Below, piece after piece: positions 22,930 to 35,814 of a DNA stretch of 64,000 nt. Origin of the DNA: Macrostomum hystrix (lineage: Eukaryota > Platyhelminthes > Macrostomidae). Numbering within the stretch: the stretch's first letter is position 1; every line of letters begins with the position of its first letter. The notes under the pieces were generated by a model, which was not told where the DNA came from, made no database searches, and saw only the letters and a program-made list of their open reading frames with translations. The position numbers and the translations under genes were made by a program. The stretch spans positions 11,561,501 to 11,625,500 of the forward strand of contig CATNEN010000003.1 in assembly GCA_950097015.1 (NCBI GenBank), in the 5' to 3' direction.

Positions 22930-23015
22930 AAGGCCACATCATTTTATTTAAGGGTGAAGGGTTGAGGCTACAGAGAGAATGTTTGGACGCTTATCATGAA
23001 ATCTATGCCTTTAGG
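22930..23015 (+). mobile_element. Decayed copy D of the SINE-like repeat
   Basis: AAGGCCACAT, TTTTATTT, GGTTGAGGCTACAGAGAGAA, GCTTATCATGAAATCTATGC and AAGGCGCAATGAAAGTG align in order with GAGGCCACATTTATTTGGGG, AGAGGAAGGCTTGGGGGCTT, GTCATGCAATTTATAC and AAGGCACAATCAGAGT of copies B and C. Much diverged; it ends early. Confidence 0.45.
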
Positions 23016-23505
23016 GGCTAGTTATCCAAGGCGCAATGAAAGTGATAACTGCCTTTGAGCACATAAATTGGGGCACATTCATATGCCTGGCACCTCTGTT
23101 TGTGTATACCTACAAACAGTAAATTTTTATATGCTTTGTAGGCAGCTGAATTGGTCAGTAAGTTATTAAAATACCAAAATATATTTTGACCTTTTTAGAT
23201 GACATTAGGGAACCAGAGGCAGAAAGCTTATGTTATGTAATACTCAAAACTATATAAATTTTAAAGTTTTTTCTTTTGAACTTGAATTTTTTATAATTAA
23301 TTGTACTTTTTAAGTCATAATTAGCTATGCTTATAATGTTGCTATATATCAAGTATATTTTTGGAGCCTAGACTTGTTACCCATTAGATTTTACCACTTT
23401 TATTTATTGAGCAGGACTTTTTTTGCTGTAAAGAAATGCAATGTTCAAAATATTTGGAAAAAACATATCAATATCAATAAAATTATGCCTAAGAATTCAA
23501 GTTGC

Positions 23506-23778
23506 TAGGGCTGCTCATACATCCACAACACCCGGCAGACCCAGCTGAACTGGCCGGGTGAAATGAGGGCCAAGCAATGTAAGTCGCAAAAACCAATTTA
23601 ACCAAGCGCAAAAAAAATCAAAGGGGGGACCAAGGGACAAAAAAGAAGGCATGAAGAAAAAGAAAAAGGGGAGAGAAAAAGAGAGCAAATGAGAGCAAAC
23701 TAAGTAGTAAATGGAGCAAAAACTAAGTTGCACCGCCAGCTAAGATTTGGGAGGTTGCCCATGTATAGGGCTGCTCAT
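23506..23778. mobile_element. 247-bp insertion flanked by a 13-bp direct repeat
   Basis: TAGGGCTGCTCAT occurs at 23506-23518 and again at 23766-23778. The enclosed 247 bp are more GC-rich than the surroundings at both ends (CACCCGGCAGACCCAGCTGA at the left, CACCGCCAGCTAAG at the right) with a purine-rich middle. This looks like a retroposed short element with a target-site duplication. No tRNA head is clear. Confidence 0.65.
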
Positions 23779-24017
23779 TAAAAATGTATGAATAACTTCT
23801 AGATCCTACCCTCTAATAAACACTTTCTTTAACCCTTTGAATCAACAGCAGCTCTTCTGTTGTTTTAGTAATTGTCAATTCAAAGTTAGCATTTTTAATA
23901 TTCTCTTTGGTGATGTTCTAAGCTTTATTATAAATTTAATTCAAATTGTAACACTAAAGCAAACTAAAACTATAGAGAACTGTTTAATTAATTCTAGGGG
24001 TTGTCACAATACATCAG

Positions 24018-24040
24018 TATATATATATATATATATATAT
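24018..24040. repeat. (AT)n microsatellite
   Basis: About eleven AT dinucleotides upstream of the first CAMSAP exon. Confidence 0.9.
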
Positions 24041-24161
24041 CGAACCAATACAAACTTTTCAGTTACTCATCAAACTAAACTTTATGGTGAATGAATGGGA
24101 TTAAGTGCTCACTTGTATATAATCAATGCTAGTCAGTGACACCTATCTAGACTGAACAGCC

Positions 24162-27100
24162 ATGGTAAATGAGTTCTCACATGAGAAGGTAAGTCTGCTC
24201 TTTAAATAATATGTTTCGATTTTTTAATAATATAAGCCTTATTTTATAAGTATGTTATGTAATGTTATTTGCCTCTTACTCCAAGGTGCCCCAAGTTTGG
24301 TTTCTTGGCTAGGCCACATTTGTTTCTGGCGCAGCTGTTGAGAGAAGGCTTGGGGGCTTGTCATGCAATTTATACCCCTAAGTGCCAACCTCGAAGGCAC
24401 AATCAGAGTTTACAGAGTCTGACAATGAAAAAGTCAGGGCAGATGTACTCATCTGTGTGAGCGTGTGCCTGTGTACGGAATATGTGTGCGTGTGTGCTCA
24501 GGAGTCAGCGAAATGAGCATTGTAACTGTGCTGGCAGTATTGCTTCCTCGCTTGCTGCAGGTCTAGTGTCATTAAATAATGTGCTATCGAGGGCCTGCAG
24601 CCCTCAAATAATCATTACTGTTATTATTATTCATATCGCACAAGAGCAAGTGTTCTGTACATTATCAGGACATGCTTTTAGTTGTTTATTTCTTAAGCAA
24701 GAGTTGCTTCTCATTGTCCAACCCCAGAGCAAGCTGTCAGCTTCCATCTCGTGGATCATATCCAAGGCGTTTCCGCCGCAGACGCCGAGACCAGACATTT
24801 ATAATCTGATATTCGACGCCAATACCGAGTGCCAGCTGACGCATCACGTGATTCGCGGCCTAACCTCTAACAATCTGTACAGCGCCGCTTGTAGTACACT
24901 GTTCCCGAATTCTCGCCAGGAGACCTGGACAGATCACGATTGTATTCTAAGAAATCTGCGTCGCCGGGGCATTCCCGTGCTAGACGAGAAGGGCTGCCAG
25001 ATTACACAGACTGTGCTGCAGCGCGATGAGGGTGGCAATCTTCACGTGAGTTTATTTATGCAGACTTCTTGGTTTAGCTCGCCCTTTTGTTATTAATATC
25101 CATAGTTTGAAATATAGAATATTAAAATACCGATTACACGATAATACTGAAAAGTCCTATAATCTTCGGTTTTTAAGATAAATCCTTTTTTTCAATTCAG
25201 GATAGAACTCCGAATTCCCTTTTATCTTATCCGGGATAGAAGTCTGAAATCCTTTTATCTTACCCGGGATAGAAGTCTAAAATCCCTTCTATCTTACCCG
25301 GGATAGAAGTCTAAAATCCCTTCTATCTTACCCGGGATAGAAGTCTAAAATCCCTTCTATCTTACCCGGGATAGAAGTCTAAAATCCCTTCTATCTTACC
25401 CGGGATAGAAGTCTAAAATCCCTTCTATCTTACCCGGGATAGAAGTCTAAAATCCCTTCTATCTTACCCGGGATAGAAGTCTAAAATCCCTTCTATCTTA
25501 CCCGGGATAGAAGTCTAAAATCCCTTCTATCTTACCCGGGATAGAAGTCTAAAATCCCTTCTATCTTACCTGGGATAGAAGTCTGAAATCCCTTTTATCT
25601 TACCCTGGATCGAAGTCTGAAATCCCCATTTTCTTATTCGGGATAGAAGTCCGAAATCCCTTTTATCTTACCTGGGATAGAAGTCCGAAATCCCTTTTAT
25701 CTTACCCTGGATCGAAGTCTGAAATCCCTATTTTCTTATTCGGGATAGAAGTCTGAAATCCTTTTATCTTACCTGGGATAGAAGTCTGAAATCCCTTTTA
25801 TCTTACCCTGGATCGAAGTCTGAAATCCCTATTTTCTTATTCTGGATAGAAGTCTGAAATCCCTATTATTTTATCCGGGTTAGAATCTTAGACAAACGCA
25901 ATCATTTGTTTATGATTTATAAACATATATTCTGCTTAAGCTCTAAAACTATAAGTGGCATATTTGTTTATTTTTCCTCTTGAAAAATCAAAGACACTTA
26001 TTGACATTAACTTTGCTTGCTTTGCATGAATATGGTATTAACAAACTCAATCACTTTTCACTTTCTATAGTTGCTTACTCAAAGTAGAACAGTTCAAGAT
26101 TTTGTTTCTATAATAGTAAATTTGAATATTCGTTCTGCAGAACCGTGTTGCCTCCGGGCGTTCAATGTCGTTTGCATCGATAGTAGGTTTTTTGTTACAC
26201 GTTCTTACACACACACCTTAAAAAACCCTGGAATGGGGCTGTTTAACCTGGAAACATTTTAAACCTACTAACCCAACCCAACTTACTCTTTATCTGCAGT
26301 CGTAGTAATGGCTTTATAAGGTGAAATGCTTATTATCAGACAATTTACTGTTTTGAAAGTCCCATATAACGACACGCCACGATTTGTCAATCGAAGTCAC
26401 GTTTATGTTCAGATCGAACTACTAAAAGTAGAAATAAAAACATTTTATCACTTAACTTATTCGAAATATTAAAAATATCTATTTTAGCATCTGAAAAACT
26501 AGTCGGAAATTTGTGAGACGAAACGTATCACAAAATTAATTGTGAATACGATATAGTAAAAAACGACTGATCCCACCGTTTTGCAGCATCCGCACGCTCC
26601 CTCGCTAATGCGATGCGTACTACCCGGCGATGTGGCTAATCAATATCCGAGTTTTCCTTTTGTAAGCTCTTTAAAAAAGAAAATAAAACAAAAGCTAGCT
26701 ACTGGTTTAGTTAATTATGCTCGTTGTTTTTAATCAATATTATTAATAAACAATTTTACAGTTTGAATCTACCAATAGATTCCATTATTTATAGAGTTGC
26801 TGATTATGCATGCACTTATAAGTGACTAAAATTTCGAAAAAAATGATAAGCTTTTTTGATAATTTGTGATTTTTTTCTTCAATTTTGACGGTTTTACTAT
26901 CTTTACTGTTTTTGTGGTTGCGATGGAATTTGGGCTATGGGAGTATTATCCCATCAACCTCCTCCGGAGGAGTATTTACATTGTGTTACTATAAATGTCT
27001 AACTTATCTCACTGTTTTCTTATTATGTACTTCTAGAAATCTACACTTTTCTGAAGTCATGCTAACGGACTATTTACAAAAATCCTTTTGATCGTAAAGT

Positions 27101-30100
27101 CCCTATTGAGACTTTTCTGGAAAATCCTCATTTAACCGTTTTCTTTCTAAGAAACCAATCATTTCTAAGTCTTATTTTTTAAGAATCTCAGAATCTTCTA
27201 GACTGAGATCCCATTCTTAAAGAATCCCAGAATCTTCTAGTCTTAGATCCCATTCTTTAAGAATCCCAGAATCTTCTAGACTAAGATCCCATTCTTAAAG
27301 AATCCCAGAATCTTCTAGACTGAGATCCCATTCTTTAAGAATCCCAGAATCTTCTAGTCTTAGATCCCATTCTTTTAGAATCCCAGAATCTTCTAGACTG
27401 AGATCCCATTCTTAAAGAATCCCAGAATCTTCTAGTCTCAGATCCCATTCTTTAAGAATCCCAGGATGATCTAGTCTAAATTCCCATTCTTTTAGAATCC
27501 CAGAATCTTCTAGTCTGAGATCCCATTCTTTTAGAATCCCAGAATGATCTAGTCTAAAATCCCATTCTTTTAGAATCCCAGAATCTTCTAGTCGGAAATC
27601 CCATTCTTAAGGAATCCCAGAATCTTCTAGTCTGAGATCCCATTCTTTTAGAATCCCAGAATGATCTAGTCTAAAATCCCATTCTTTTAGAATCCCAGAA
27701 TCTTCTAGTCGGAAATCCCATTCTTAAGGAATCCCAGAATCTTCTAGTCTAAGATCCCATTCTTTAAGAATCCCAGAATCTTCTAGTCTTAGATCCCATT
27801 CTTTTAGAATCCCAGAATCTTCTAGACTGAGATCCCATTCTTAAAGAATCCCAGAATCTTCTAGTCTGAGATCCCATTCTTTAAGAATCCCAGGATGATC
27901 TAGTCTAAATTCCCATTCTTTTAGAATCCCAGAATCTTCTAGTCTGAGATCCCATTCTTTTAGAATCCCAGAATGATCTAGTCTAAAATCCCATTCTTTT
28001 AGAATCCCAGAATCTTCTAGTCGGAAATCCCATTCTTAAGGAATCCCAGAATCTTCTAGTCTGAGATCCCATTCTATAAGAATCCCAGAATCTTCTAGTC
28101 TAAGATCCAATTCTATAAGAATCCCAGAATCTTCTAGTCTGAGATCCCATTCTTTAAGAATCCCAGAATCTTCTAGTCTTAGATCCCATTCTTTTAGAAT
28201 CCCAGAATCTTCTAGACTGAGATCCCATTCTTAAAGAATCCCAGAATCTTCTAGTCTGAGATCCCATTCTTTAAGAATCCCAGGATGATCTAGTCTAAAT
28301 TCCCATTCTTTTAGAATCCCAGAATCTTCTAGTCTGAGATCCCATTCTTTTAGAATCCCAGAATGATCTAGTCTAAAATCCCATTCTTTTAGAATCCCAG
28401 AATCTTCTAGTCGGAAATCCCATTCTTAAGGAATCCCAGAATCTTCTAGTCTGAGATCCCATTCTTTTAGAATCCCAGAATGATCTAGTCTAAAATCCCA
28501 TTCTTTTAGAATCCCAGAATCTTCTAGTCGGAAATCCTATTCTTAAGGAATCCCAGAATCTTCTAGTCTAAGATCCCATTCTTTAAGAATCCCAGAATCT
28601 TCTAGTCTTAGATCCCATTCTTTTAGAATCCCAGAATCTTCTAGACTGAGATCCCATTCTTAAAGAATCCCAGAATCTTCTAGTCTGAGATCCCATTCTT
28701 TAAGAATCCCAGGATGATCTAGTCTAAATTCCCATTCTTTTAGAATCCCAGAATCTTCTAGTCTGAGATCCCATTCTTTTAGAATCCCAGAATGATCTAG
28801 TCTAAAATCCCATTCTTTTAGAATCCCAGAATCTTCTAGTCGGAAATCCCATTCTTAAGGAATCCCAGAATCTTCTAGTCTGAGATCCCATTCTATAAGA
28901 ATCCCAGAATCTTCTAGTCTGAGATCCCATTCTTTAAGAATCCCAGAATCTTCTAGTCTAAGATCCCATTCTTTAAGAATCCCAGAATCTTCTAGTCTTA
29001 GATCCCATTCTTTTAGAATCCCAGAATCTTCTAGACTGAGATCCCATTCTTAAAGAATCCCAGAATCTTCTAGTCTGAGATCCCATTCTTTAAGTATCCC
29101 AGGATGATCTAGTCTAAATTCCCATTCTTTTAGAATCCCAGAATCTTCTAGTCTGAGATCCCATTCTTTTAGAATCCCAGAATGATCTAGTCTAAAATCC
29201 CATTCTTTTAGAATCCCAGAATCTTCTAGTCGGAAATCCCATTCTTAAGGAATCCCAGAATCTTCTAGTCTGAGATCCCATTCTTTTAGAATCCCAGAAT
29301 GATCTAGTCTAAAATCCCATTCTTTTAGAATCCCAGAATCTTCTAGTCGGAAATCCCATTCTTAAGGAATCCCAGAATCTTCTAGTCTAAGATCCCATTC
29401 TTTAAGAATCCCAGAATCTTCTAGTCTAAGATCCCATTCTTTAAGAATCCCAGAATCTTCTAGTCTTAGATCCCATTCTTTTAGAATCCCAGAATCTTCT
29501 AGTCTTAGATCCCATTCTTTTAGAATCCCAGAATCTTCTAGACTGAGATCCCATTCTTAAAGAATCCCAGAATCTTCTAGTCTGAGATCCCATTCTTTAA
29601 GTATCCCAGGATGATCTAGTCTAAATTCCCATTCTTTTAGAATCCCAGAATCTTCTAGTCTGAGATCCCATTCTTTTAGAATCCCAGAATGATCTAGTCT
29701 AAAATCCCATTCTTTTAGAATCCCAGAATCTTCTAGTCGGAAATCCCATTCTTAAGGAATCCCAGAATCTTCTAGTCTGAGATCCCATTCTTTTAGAATC
29801 CCAGAATGATCTAGTCTAAAATCCCATTCTTTTAGAATCCCAGAATCTTCTATTCGGAAATCCCATTCTTAAGGAATCCCAGAATCTTCTAGTCTAAGAT
29901 CCCATTCTTTAAGAATCCCAGAATCTTCTAGTCTAAGATCCCATTCTTTAAGAATCCCAGAATCTTCTAGTCTAAGATCCCATTCTTTAAGAATCCCAGA
30001 ATCTTCTAGTCTAAGATCCCATTCTTTAAGAATCCCAGAATCTTCTAGTCTTAGATCCCATTCTTTTAGAATCCCAGAATCTTCTAGACTGAGATCCCAT

Positions 30101-33100
30101 TCTTAAAGAATCCCAGAATCTTCTAGTCTGAGATCCCATTCTTTAAGAATCCCAGGATGATCTAGTCTAAATTCCCATTCTTTTAGAATCCCAGAATCTT
30201 CTAGTCTGAGATCCCATTCTTTTAGAATCCCAGAATGATCTAGTCTAAAATCCCATTCTTTTAGAATCCCAGAATCTTCTAGTCGGAAATCCCATTCTTA
30301 AGGAATCCCAGAATCTTCTAGTCTGAGATCCCATTCTATAAGAATCCCAGAATCTTCTAGTCTAAGATCCAATTCTATAAGAATCCCAGAATCTTCTAGT
30401 CTGAGATCCCATTCTTTAAGAATCCCAGAATCTTCTAGTCTGAGATCCCATTCTTTAAGAATCCCAGAATCTTCTAGTCTGAGATCCCATTCTTTAAGAA
30501 TCCCAGAATCTTCTAGTCTGAGATTCCATTCTTTAAAAATCCCAGAATCTTCTAGTCTGAGATCCCATTCTTTAAGAATCCCAGAATCTTCTAGTCTAAG
30601 ATCCCATTCTTAATGAATCCCAGAATCTTCTAGTCTTAGATCCCATTCTATAAGAATACCAGAATCTTCTAGTCTAAGATCCCATTCTTTAAGAATCCCA
30701 GAATCTTCTAGTCTGAGATCCCATTCTTTAAGAATCCCAGAATCTTCTAGTCTGAGATTCCATTCTTTAAAAATCCCAGAATCTTCTAGTCTGAGATCCC
30801 ATTCTTAAGGAATCCCAGAATCTTCTAGTCTGAGATCCCATTCTTAAGGAATCCCAGAATCTTCTAGTCTAAGATCCCATTCTTTAAGAATCCCAGAATC
30901 TTCTAGTCTAAGATCCCATTCTTTAAGAATCCCAGAATCTTCTAGTCTGAGATTCCATTCTTAAGGAATCCCAGAATCTTCTAGTCTAAGATTCCATTCT
31001 TTAAGAATCCCAGAATCTTCTAGTGTAAGATCCCATTCTTTAAGAATCCCAAAATTCTCTAGTCTGAGATTCCATTCTTTAGGGATTCATTTTCAAATTT
31101 CATTTTTTTGTAAGTCACATTCTTTATTTTAATCGTCAAATATCTACTTAATAAATCTTTTATTTCTAAACTTTATCCGTAGAAGCGACTTTCTAAATGA
31201 TTCTATTCAGTTTGAGAATTTATCTTTCGATTCTGCAATAAACAAACAGATTTCCCTTTCTACAAATTCGCGCAGAAAGCCCACCTGGCCCTAATCGACG
31301 GTCTAATGATAGCCTACATAGAGGAGTGCGCCAACTCTCAGGAGATCGACGCCGCCATAGCCAGATTCTGTTCCCGTTCTACGCCGCCCCAGGTGCCGAA
31401 AGCCACACCGGAGGCGCTGGACCTGTGGATTATTGAGGCCAATGCGACCGCTTTGAAGAGTCTGCCCATACCGCCGGACCGCAGCCTAGACGCTTCATCG
31501 CGACTAGCGCTGCTAATCAATTTCTACGCTCCAGATCTATTGCCAGTGACCACAGTTGATTTGAATAGCAATCTGTCCTGGCAGAGAAAGGTTGATAATT
31601 GGAGTCGGGTTAGAGATTTCTGCGCTTCCTACCTGTCCGACAATCCGTTTGTAGCTCATCCGGCCGATGTTGTTCGCTCCGGTGATCGGTTAAGATTGAA
31701 TCTCACCTGTCTAACTGCTGAACTATTTCGTCATTTAGAATTGAGCGGAAAGTTTAAGCCGTCCTATCAGATTTATCGTACTTATCCAGCCCTGCAGCAG
31801 CAGCCACCGTCGCAAACACCAACGCCCACACCTAGAAGACAATCAATCAACAATATCGAACACAGAGCAAACGATTCTAATAGCGACAATGCCGAAGCTG
31901 TCGCCGCTTTAGTCGACCAAAATAATGCCAACGCCGCTGATGATGACGATGACGACGAAGAAGACTTTGCCACGCCGGAGAGCGAAGAGGCGCCGGGTAG
32001 TTTCTTAATGCAGCCGAATGCATCCGGCAAACAAATGGCAGATGATGAAGCTGAAGAAGAACTCGAAGCTGCTAGCCAGGCTAGCGAGGCTCGCAGCGAT
32101 GACTCGAAGACAACCTGGCTGGATTATGCCAGGAAAACTGCTCAGCGAAACACGGCCGGCGATTTAGCCGCCCGCGGAGTTTCTTCTAGACAGCAACAGC
32201 CGCAGCACCAGTCGCAGTCTTCTTCTAGCTCGCAGCAGCAGCAGCAGCAGCCGTCCTCAAATCTAGATTTGAAAATTCGTCTAGAAATGAAGAAGCGCCA
32301 AATTGAATTGGAGAAGCGCAAATTGGCTAGCCAAAGTAAGCGAGATCGCGAGGAGAAGGGCCGCGAGATTTTCATGCAGCTGGTTCAACGCCAGGCGGCT
32401 TCTACAGCTTCTAGCAACGCTGGCACTGCGACAACCTCCGGCGTGGCCACCGCTAGCAGCACCGGCGGCAGCGTCAGCGTTAGCGGCGCTAGCAGTGTCA
32501 AAGAAGTCGACATTGCTTATAGCGATAGGCTAGACATGCTCAATAACAGCCTGACTAACTTGCAGGACGAGATTAAAAGACTGTCTTTGCAGCAAGAACG
32601 CGTCGCTCGAGCTAGTCTTAACGCGCTACCGGAACAGCAGCAACAGCAGCAACAGCAGCAGCAGCAAACACATCAGAGAGCTAGAGCCACATGGAGACAG
32701 CAGCCGCAGTCGCAGACTTATCAAGACTCAAATCGATCACATTTGCCAAATCTGCAGCAGCAACAGCAGCAACAGCAACAGCGCCCTCGTCACCAAGCAA
32801 CAGCGCCACCATTGACCCTTCCATTACCGGCCCTTTCAACGTCAACAGATGTCGGAGGCGGCTTTCGCTTATCTCCAGTCGGCGACGTTGGTGGAGGTCC
32901 TTCCATCGTTCAGAATGCAGCTTCGTCTAGTAGAAAGCAAGTAGATGGGAATCAGCGTAAGCAGCAGCCACAGAAGTCGTCTCAATCCTCTGATTTGACA
33001 GCAGTATCATTGGCTAATAGTCACGGCACTGTGATACTTGATAGACCGTCGGAAATAGTTACTTTTAGTAGCAGCAAGCAGCTGCCAAAACAGCAGGAGC

Positions 33101-35664
33101 CGGTTGATCAGGAGCAGCAGCAAGGCTTCTTCCTAGCTGGCGAAGAACCAGCCGAAAAAGAGGATCTGCATAATGTTCGCATTAATAAGAATAATTTCTT
33201 CATCAGCTTTGAAGACGACGATGGCAATACAGTCGCCAGTGGTGGCTCCGGCTGCGGCGGCGGTGGCAATGGCGATGTCGCCAGCGCTGTCGCCAGTCCG
33301 CGTCGCGCCAAACGCAAGCCGCAATTGTCAAGCTCGTCACGTGTTTCCGCTTCTAAAAACAATGGCGCCACAGTGGCGGTGACGGCAGCTGCTGTCAATA
33401 CAGCCGCTGCTAACAGTTCCAGCACTAGTCGAGGTTCAGCTGATGCCTCAGCGTCATCCTCGGCCTCGTCACAGAAAGAGGCGGCCCCAGTGGCGACTTC
33501 AGCAGCCGTCTCATCTGTCGCCGCTGCAGCTGAGAATGATAGAACTCGCAAATCGCCTGTGCTGCAGAATACCGCATTCACCGTGATTGAGGATGCCAAG
33601 GAGGCTGAGCGGAATGCGAGAATTCAGGAGCTACAGGTCTGTTGCTTTTGAAGACTTACATTGGTTTCTTAAAACAAGGCGGTCTCTTGCCATCCGTATC
33701 TAACAGTAAAACAACAAGGTTCCCACCTGTATCTAACAGCCCCACTTCACACCTGTATCTAACAGCTCCCCTTCACACCTGTATCTAACAGCTCCCCTTC
33801 ACACCTGTATCTAACAGATCCGCTTCACACCTGTATCTAACAGCCCCGCTTCACACCTGTATCTAACAGACCCGCTTCACACCTGTATCTAACAGCCCCG
33901 CTTCACACCTGTATCTAACAGCCCCGCTTCACACCTGTATCTAACAGCCCCGCTTCACACCTGTATCTAACAGACCCGCTTCACACCTGTATCTAACAGC
34001 CCCGCTTCACACCTGTATCTAACAGCCCCGCTTCACACCTGTATCTAATAGCCCCGCTTCACACCTGTATCTAACAGCCCCGCTTCACACCTGTATCTAA
34101 CAGACCCGCTTCACACCTGTATCTAACAGCCCTGCTTCCCACCTGTATCTAACAGCCCTGCTTCCCACCTGTATCTAACAGCCCTGCTTCCCACCTGTAT
34201 CCACCTACAGCACAGAACGGCAGCTCGCCAAGCTGAGCTGGCTCAGAAGCGGGCGGAGCGCGAAAGAATCGAACAACTGAAAGCGGCTAAGAAGGCCGCC
34301 GAGCGGGACGAGGCCGAGCGAAAGAAGGCCGAAGACAAACGCCGCCGGGATGAAATTTTCCGTCAATACAAGGAGCGAAAACTGCAGGACGCTGACGACG
34401 ACGCGCCAGGAGGAGGCGGCGGCGGCGGCGGTGCAGGTGGTCGATTTGTGTCGGCGAAGTCAAACATTCGTCGACCGAAGAGTATGTTCATAGCTGCCGC
34501 CGCATCGAAAGAGGTGAAAAAATCGCCAAGCGTTGCCGATTTAACCGAATCTACAATGTCCGAATCGGCCTCTTCGTCAGCCGGCGCCACCGCCGCCGTG
34601 GCTGCGGCTTCGTCGACAACGTCAGGTTCGGTGCAACGCTCGGGTTCCATCGCTCATCTGACCGCTCAGGATCCGAATCTGCGCCTATTTGTTAAACCGA
34701 AGTCCAAGACTAATAAGCACGTGATCAATAATGCCATTAGCCACTGCTGCCTAGCTGGCATTGTCAACGAGCCAGTCAAGAAAAAGGTGGGCACTGCTTT
34801 ATCATCTGCTTTCAGAATAGATTGCGGAGATCAAGATTACAATGGAACGAGTAGATTAGAAAAATTGAGTGAGTTTGAGAGATAAATGAGTAGTAGAATA
34901 TTGAGAGATAGAATAAGTAGTATAATTTAGTGAGGTAGAATGAGTAGTAGAGTATAAAGATAGAATGAGTAGTAGAATATAAAGATGGTATGAGTAGTAG
35001 AATATAAAGATAGAATTAGTAGAAGAATATAAGGATAGTATGAGTAGTAGAATATAAAGATAGTATGAGTAGTAGAATATAAAGATAGAATTAGTAGAAG
35101 AATTGAGAGATAGAATAAGCAGTAGAATAGGGAGATAGAATGATTAGAATAATATAAATATGGAATGAGTAGTAGAATAGAGGGATAGAATGAGTAGTAG
35201 AATAGAGAGATAGAATGAGTTTTGGTATAGAGATTGATGATTAGAAGAATAGAAAGATAAAAGGAGTAGTAGTATAGAGAGATGCAGACAGTAGTAAAAA
35301 TGAAAGATAGAAAGAAAAACAGACAGCAATGCACAGCTAATCCACCCTTACACTGCAGGCCCTAGCCGACCTGGACAGTTCCGAGATGGCCCACTTCATG
35401 ATCCTATTCCGTGACGCCAAGTGTCAATATCGCGGCCTGTACGGCTTCATACCAGAGTCGGAGGTTCTAGTACGCCTGTCGGGTCGCGGACCGCGCGACA
35501 TCGACCACAGCATGGTGGAGTGCTTCTTCAAATACAACAGTGGCAGTAAGAAATTCTCCGAGATCAAATCTACTAAGCATTTGTCGGCGGCAATTGACGC
35601 CGTCTGCATTCAGGATAGATTCTGGAAACAGCAGACCAGATCGGCTAGCACCACTAGAAAGTAG
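24162..35664 (+). CDS. CAMSAP: CAMSAP/Patronin microtubule minus-end-binding protein
   Basis: Five exons, all phase 0: 24162-24188 (MVNEFSHEK), 24728-25045, 31276-33636, 34211-34786, 35359-35664; 1195 residues. CAMSAP/Patronin caps and stabilises free microtubule minus ends in the cytoplasm. The N-terminal calponin-homology domain (about 10-275) starts SKLSASISWIISKAF and continues NLH joined to KAHLALIDGLMIAY, as in vertebrate CAMSAPs. A low-complexity Q/S/A-rich linker follows, with coiled coils around 444-487 (KIRLEMKKRQIELEKRK) and 526-560 (LTNLQDEIKRLSLQQE), both matching CAMSAP coiled-coil motifs. Exon 4 has RRRDEIFRQYKERK, then the CKK domain starts (LFVKPKSKTNKHVINNAISH CCLAG) and ends in exon 5 (HFMILFRDAKCQYRGLYGF, MVECFFKYNSGSKKFSEI, CIQDRFWKQ). 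Intron 2 is 6.2 kb and mostly minisatellite. Confidence 0.95.
24290..24630 (+). mobile_element. SINE-like dispersed repeat, copy C
   Basis: In CAMSAP intron 1. Runs from GGCTAGGCCACATTTG through AGAAGGCTTGGGGGCTTGTC, GAGCGTGTGCCTGTGTACG, GTGCGTGTGTGCTCAGGAGT and CTTGCTGCAGGTCTAGTGTC to AATAATGTGCTATCG. Same family as copies A, B and D. Confidence 0.8.
25195..25890. repeat. 34-bp minisatellite in CAMSAP intron 2
   Basis: About 20 units of ATCTTACCCGGGATAGAAGT followed by CTAAAATCCCTTCT; central copies are identical and the flanking ones diverge (CCTGGATCG, TATTCGGGATAG), the usual pattern of homogenised centre and decaying edges. Confidence 0.97.
25900..27149. other. Unique part of CAMSAP intron 2
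   Basis: AT-rich, between two arrays. A short GC-richer piece at about 26585-26660 (GCAGCATCCGCACGCTCCCT, then CTACCCGGCGATGTGG) could be a cryptic or alternative exon but breaks no domain: exons 2 and 3 already join cleanly. Confidence 0.4.
27150..31082. repeat. 39-bp minisatellite, about 100 monomers, with higher-order register
   Basis: 3.9 kb of a 39-bp monomer (AGAATCCCAGAATCTTCTAG then TCTGAGATCCCATTCTTTA). Monomer variants are arranged in blocks: the AGGATGATCTAG variant starts at 27463, 27892, 28282, 28711, 29101, 29608 and 30154, spacings of 429, 390, 429, 390, 507 and 546, all exact multiples of 39. It sits in CAMSAP intron 2, ending about 190 bp before exon 3. Confidence 0.98.
33700..34205. 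repeat. 26-bp minisatellite in CAMSAP intron 3
   Basis: About 19 units of CGCTTCACACCTGTATCTAA plus CAGCCC or CAGACC. It fills the intron up to the acceptor of exon 4; the last unit (CACCTGTATCCACCTACAG) forms the acceptor itself. Confidence 0.97.
34890..35290. repeat. About 25-bp GATAGAATGAGTAGTAGAAT minisatellite
   Basis: Degenerate units in CAMSAP intron 4 (34787-35358). Minus-strand open frames of tyrosine/serine-rich repeats here are artefacts. Confidence 0.9.
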
Positions 35665-35814
35665 AGGGACCAGGGAGAGTGCAACTGTTGGTGTAACTGT
35701 TTTGTCACTGAGTGTCTTTACATGGGGGTTCGCTTTGCTACAACTTTTTATTCATTTAATTTCTTGGCTTTATCATCGTGGTTGATATCCTGTGTATCGA
35801 CTGCCTTTCTCCCT

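Noticed and set aside
26585-26660. Possible extra CAMSAP exon in intron 2
   Set aside because: Exons 2 and 3 join in phase with the continuous CH-domain sequence expected for the family, and no clear acceptor/donor pair preserves the frame.
33108-33599. 163-codon minus-strand open frame opposite CAMSAP exon 3
   Set aside because: Shadow of the low-complexity Ala/Ser-rich coding sequence on the plus strand.
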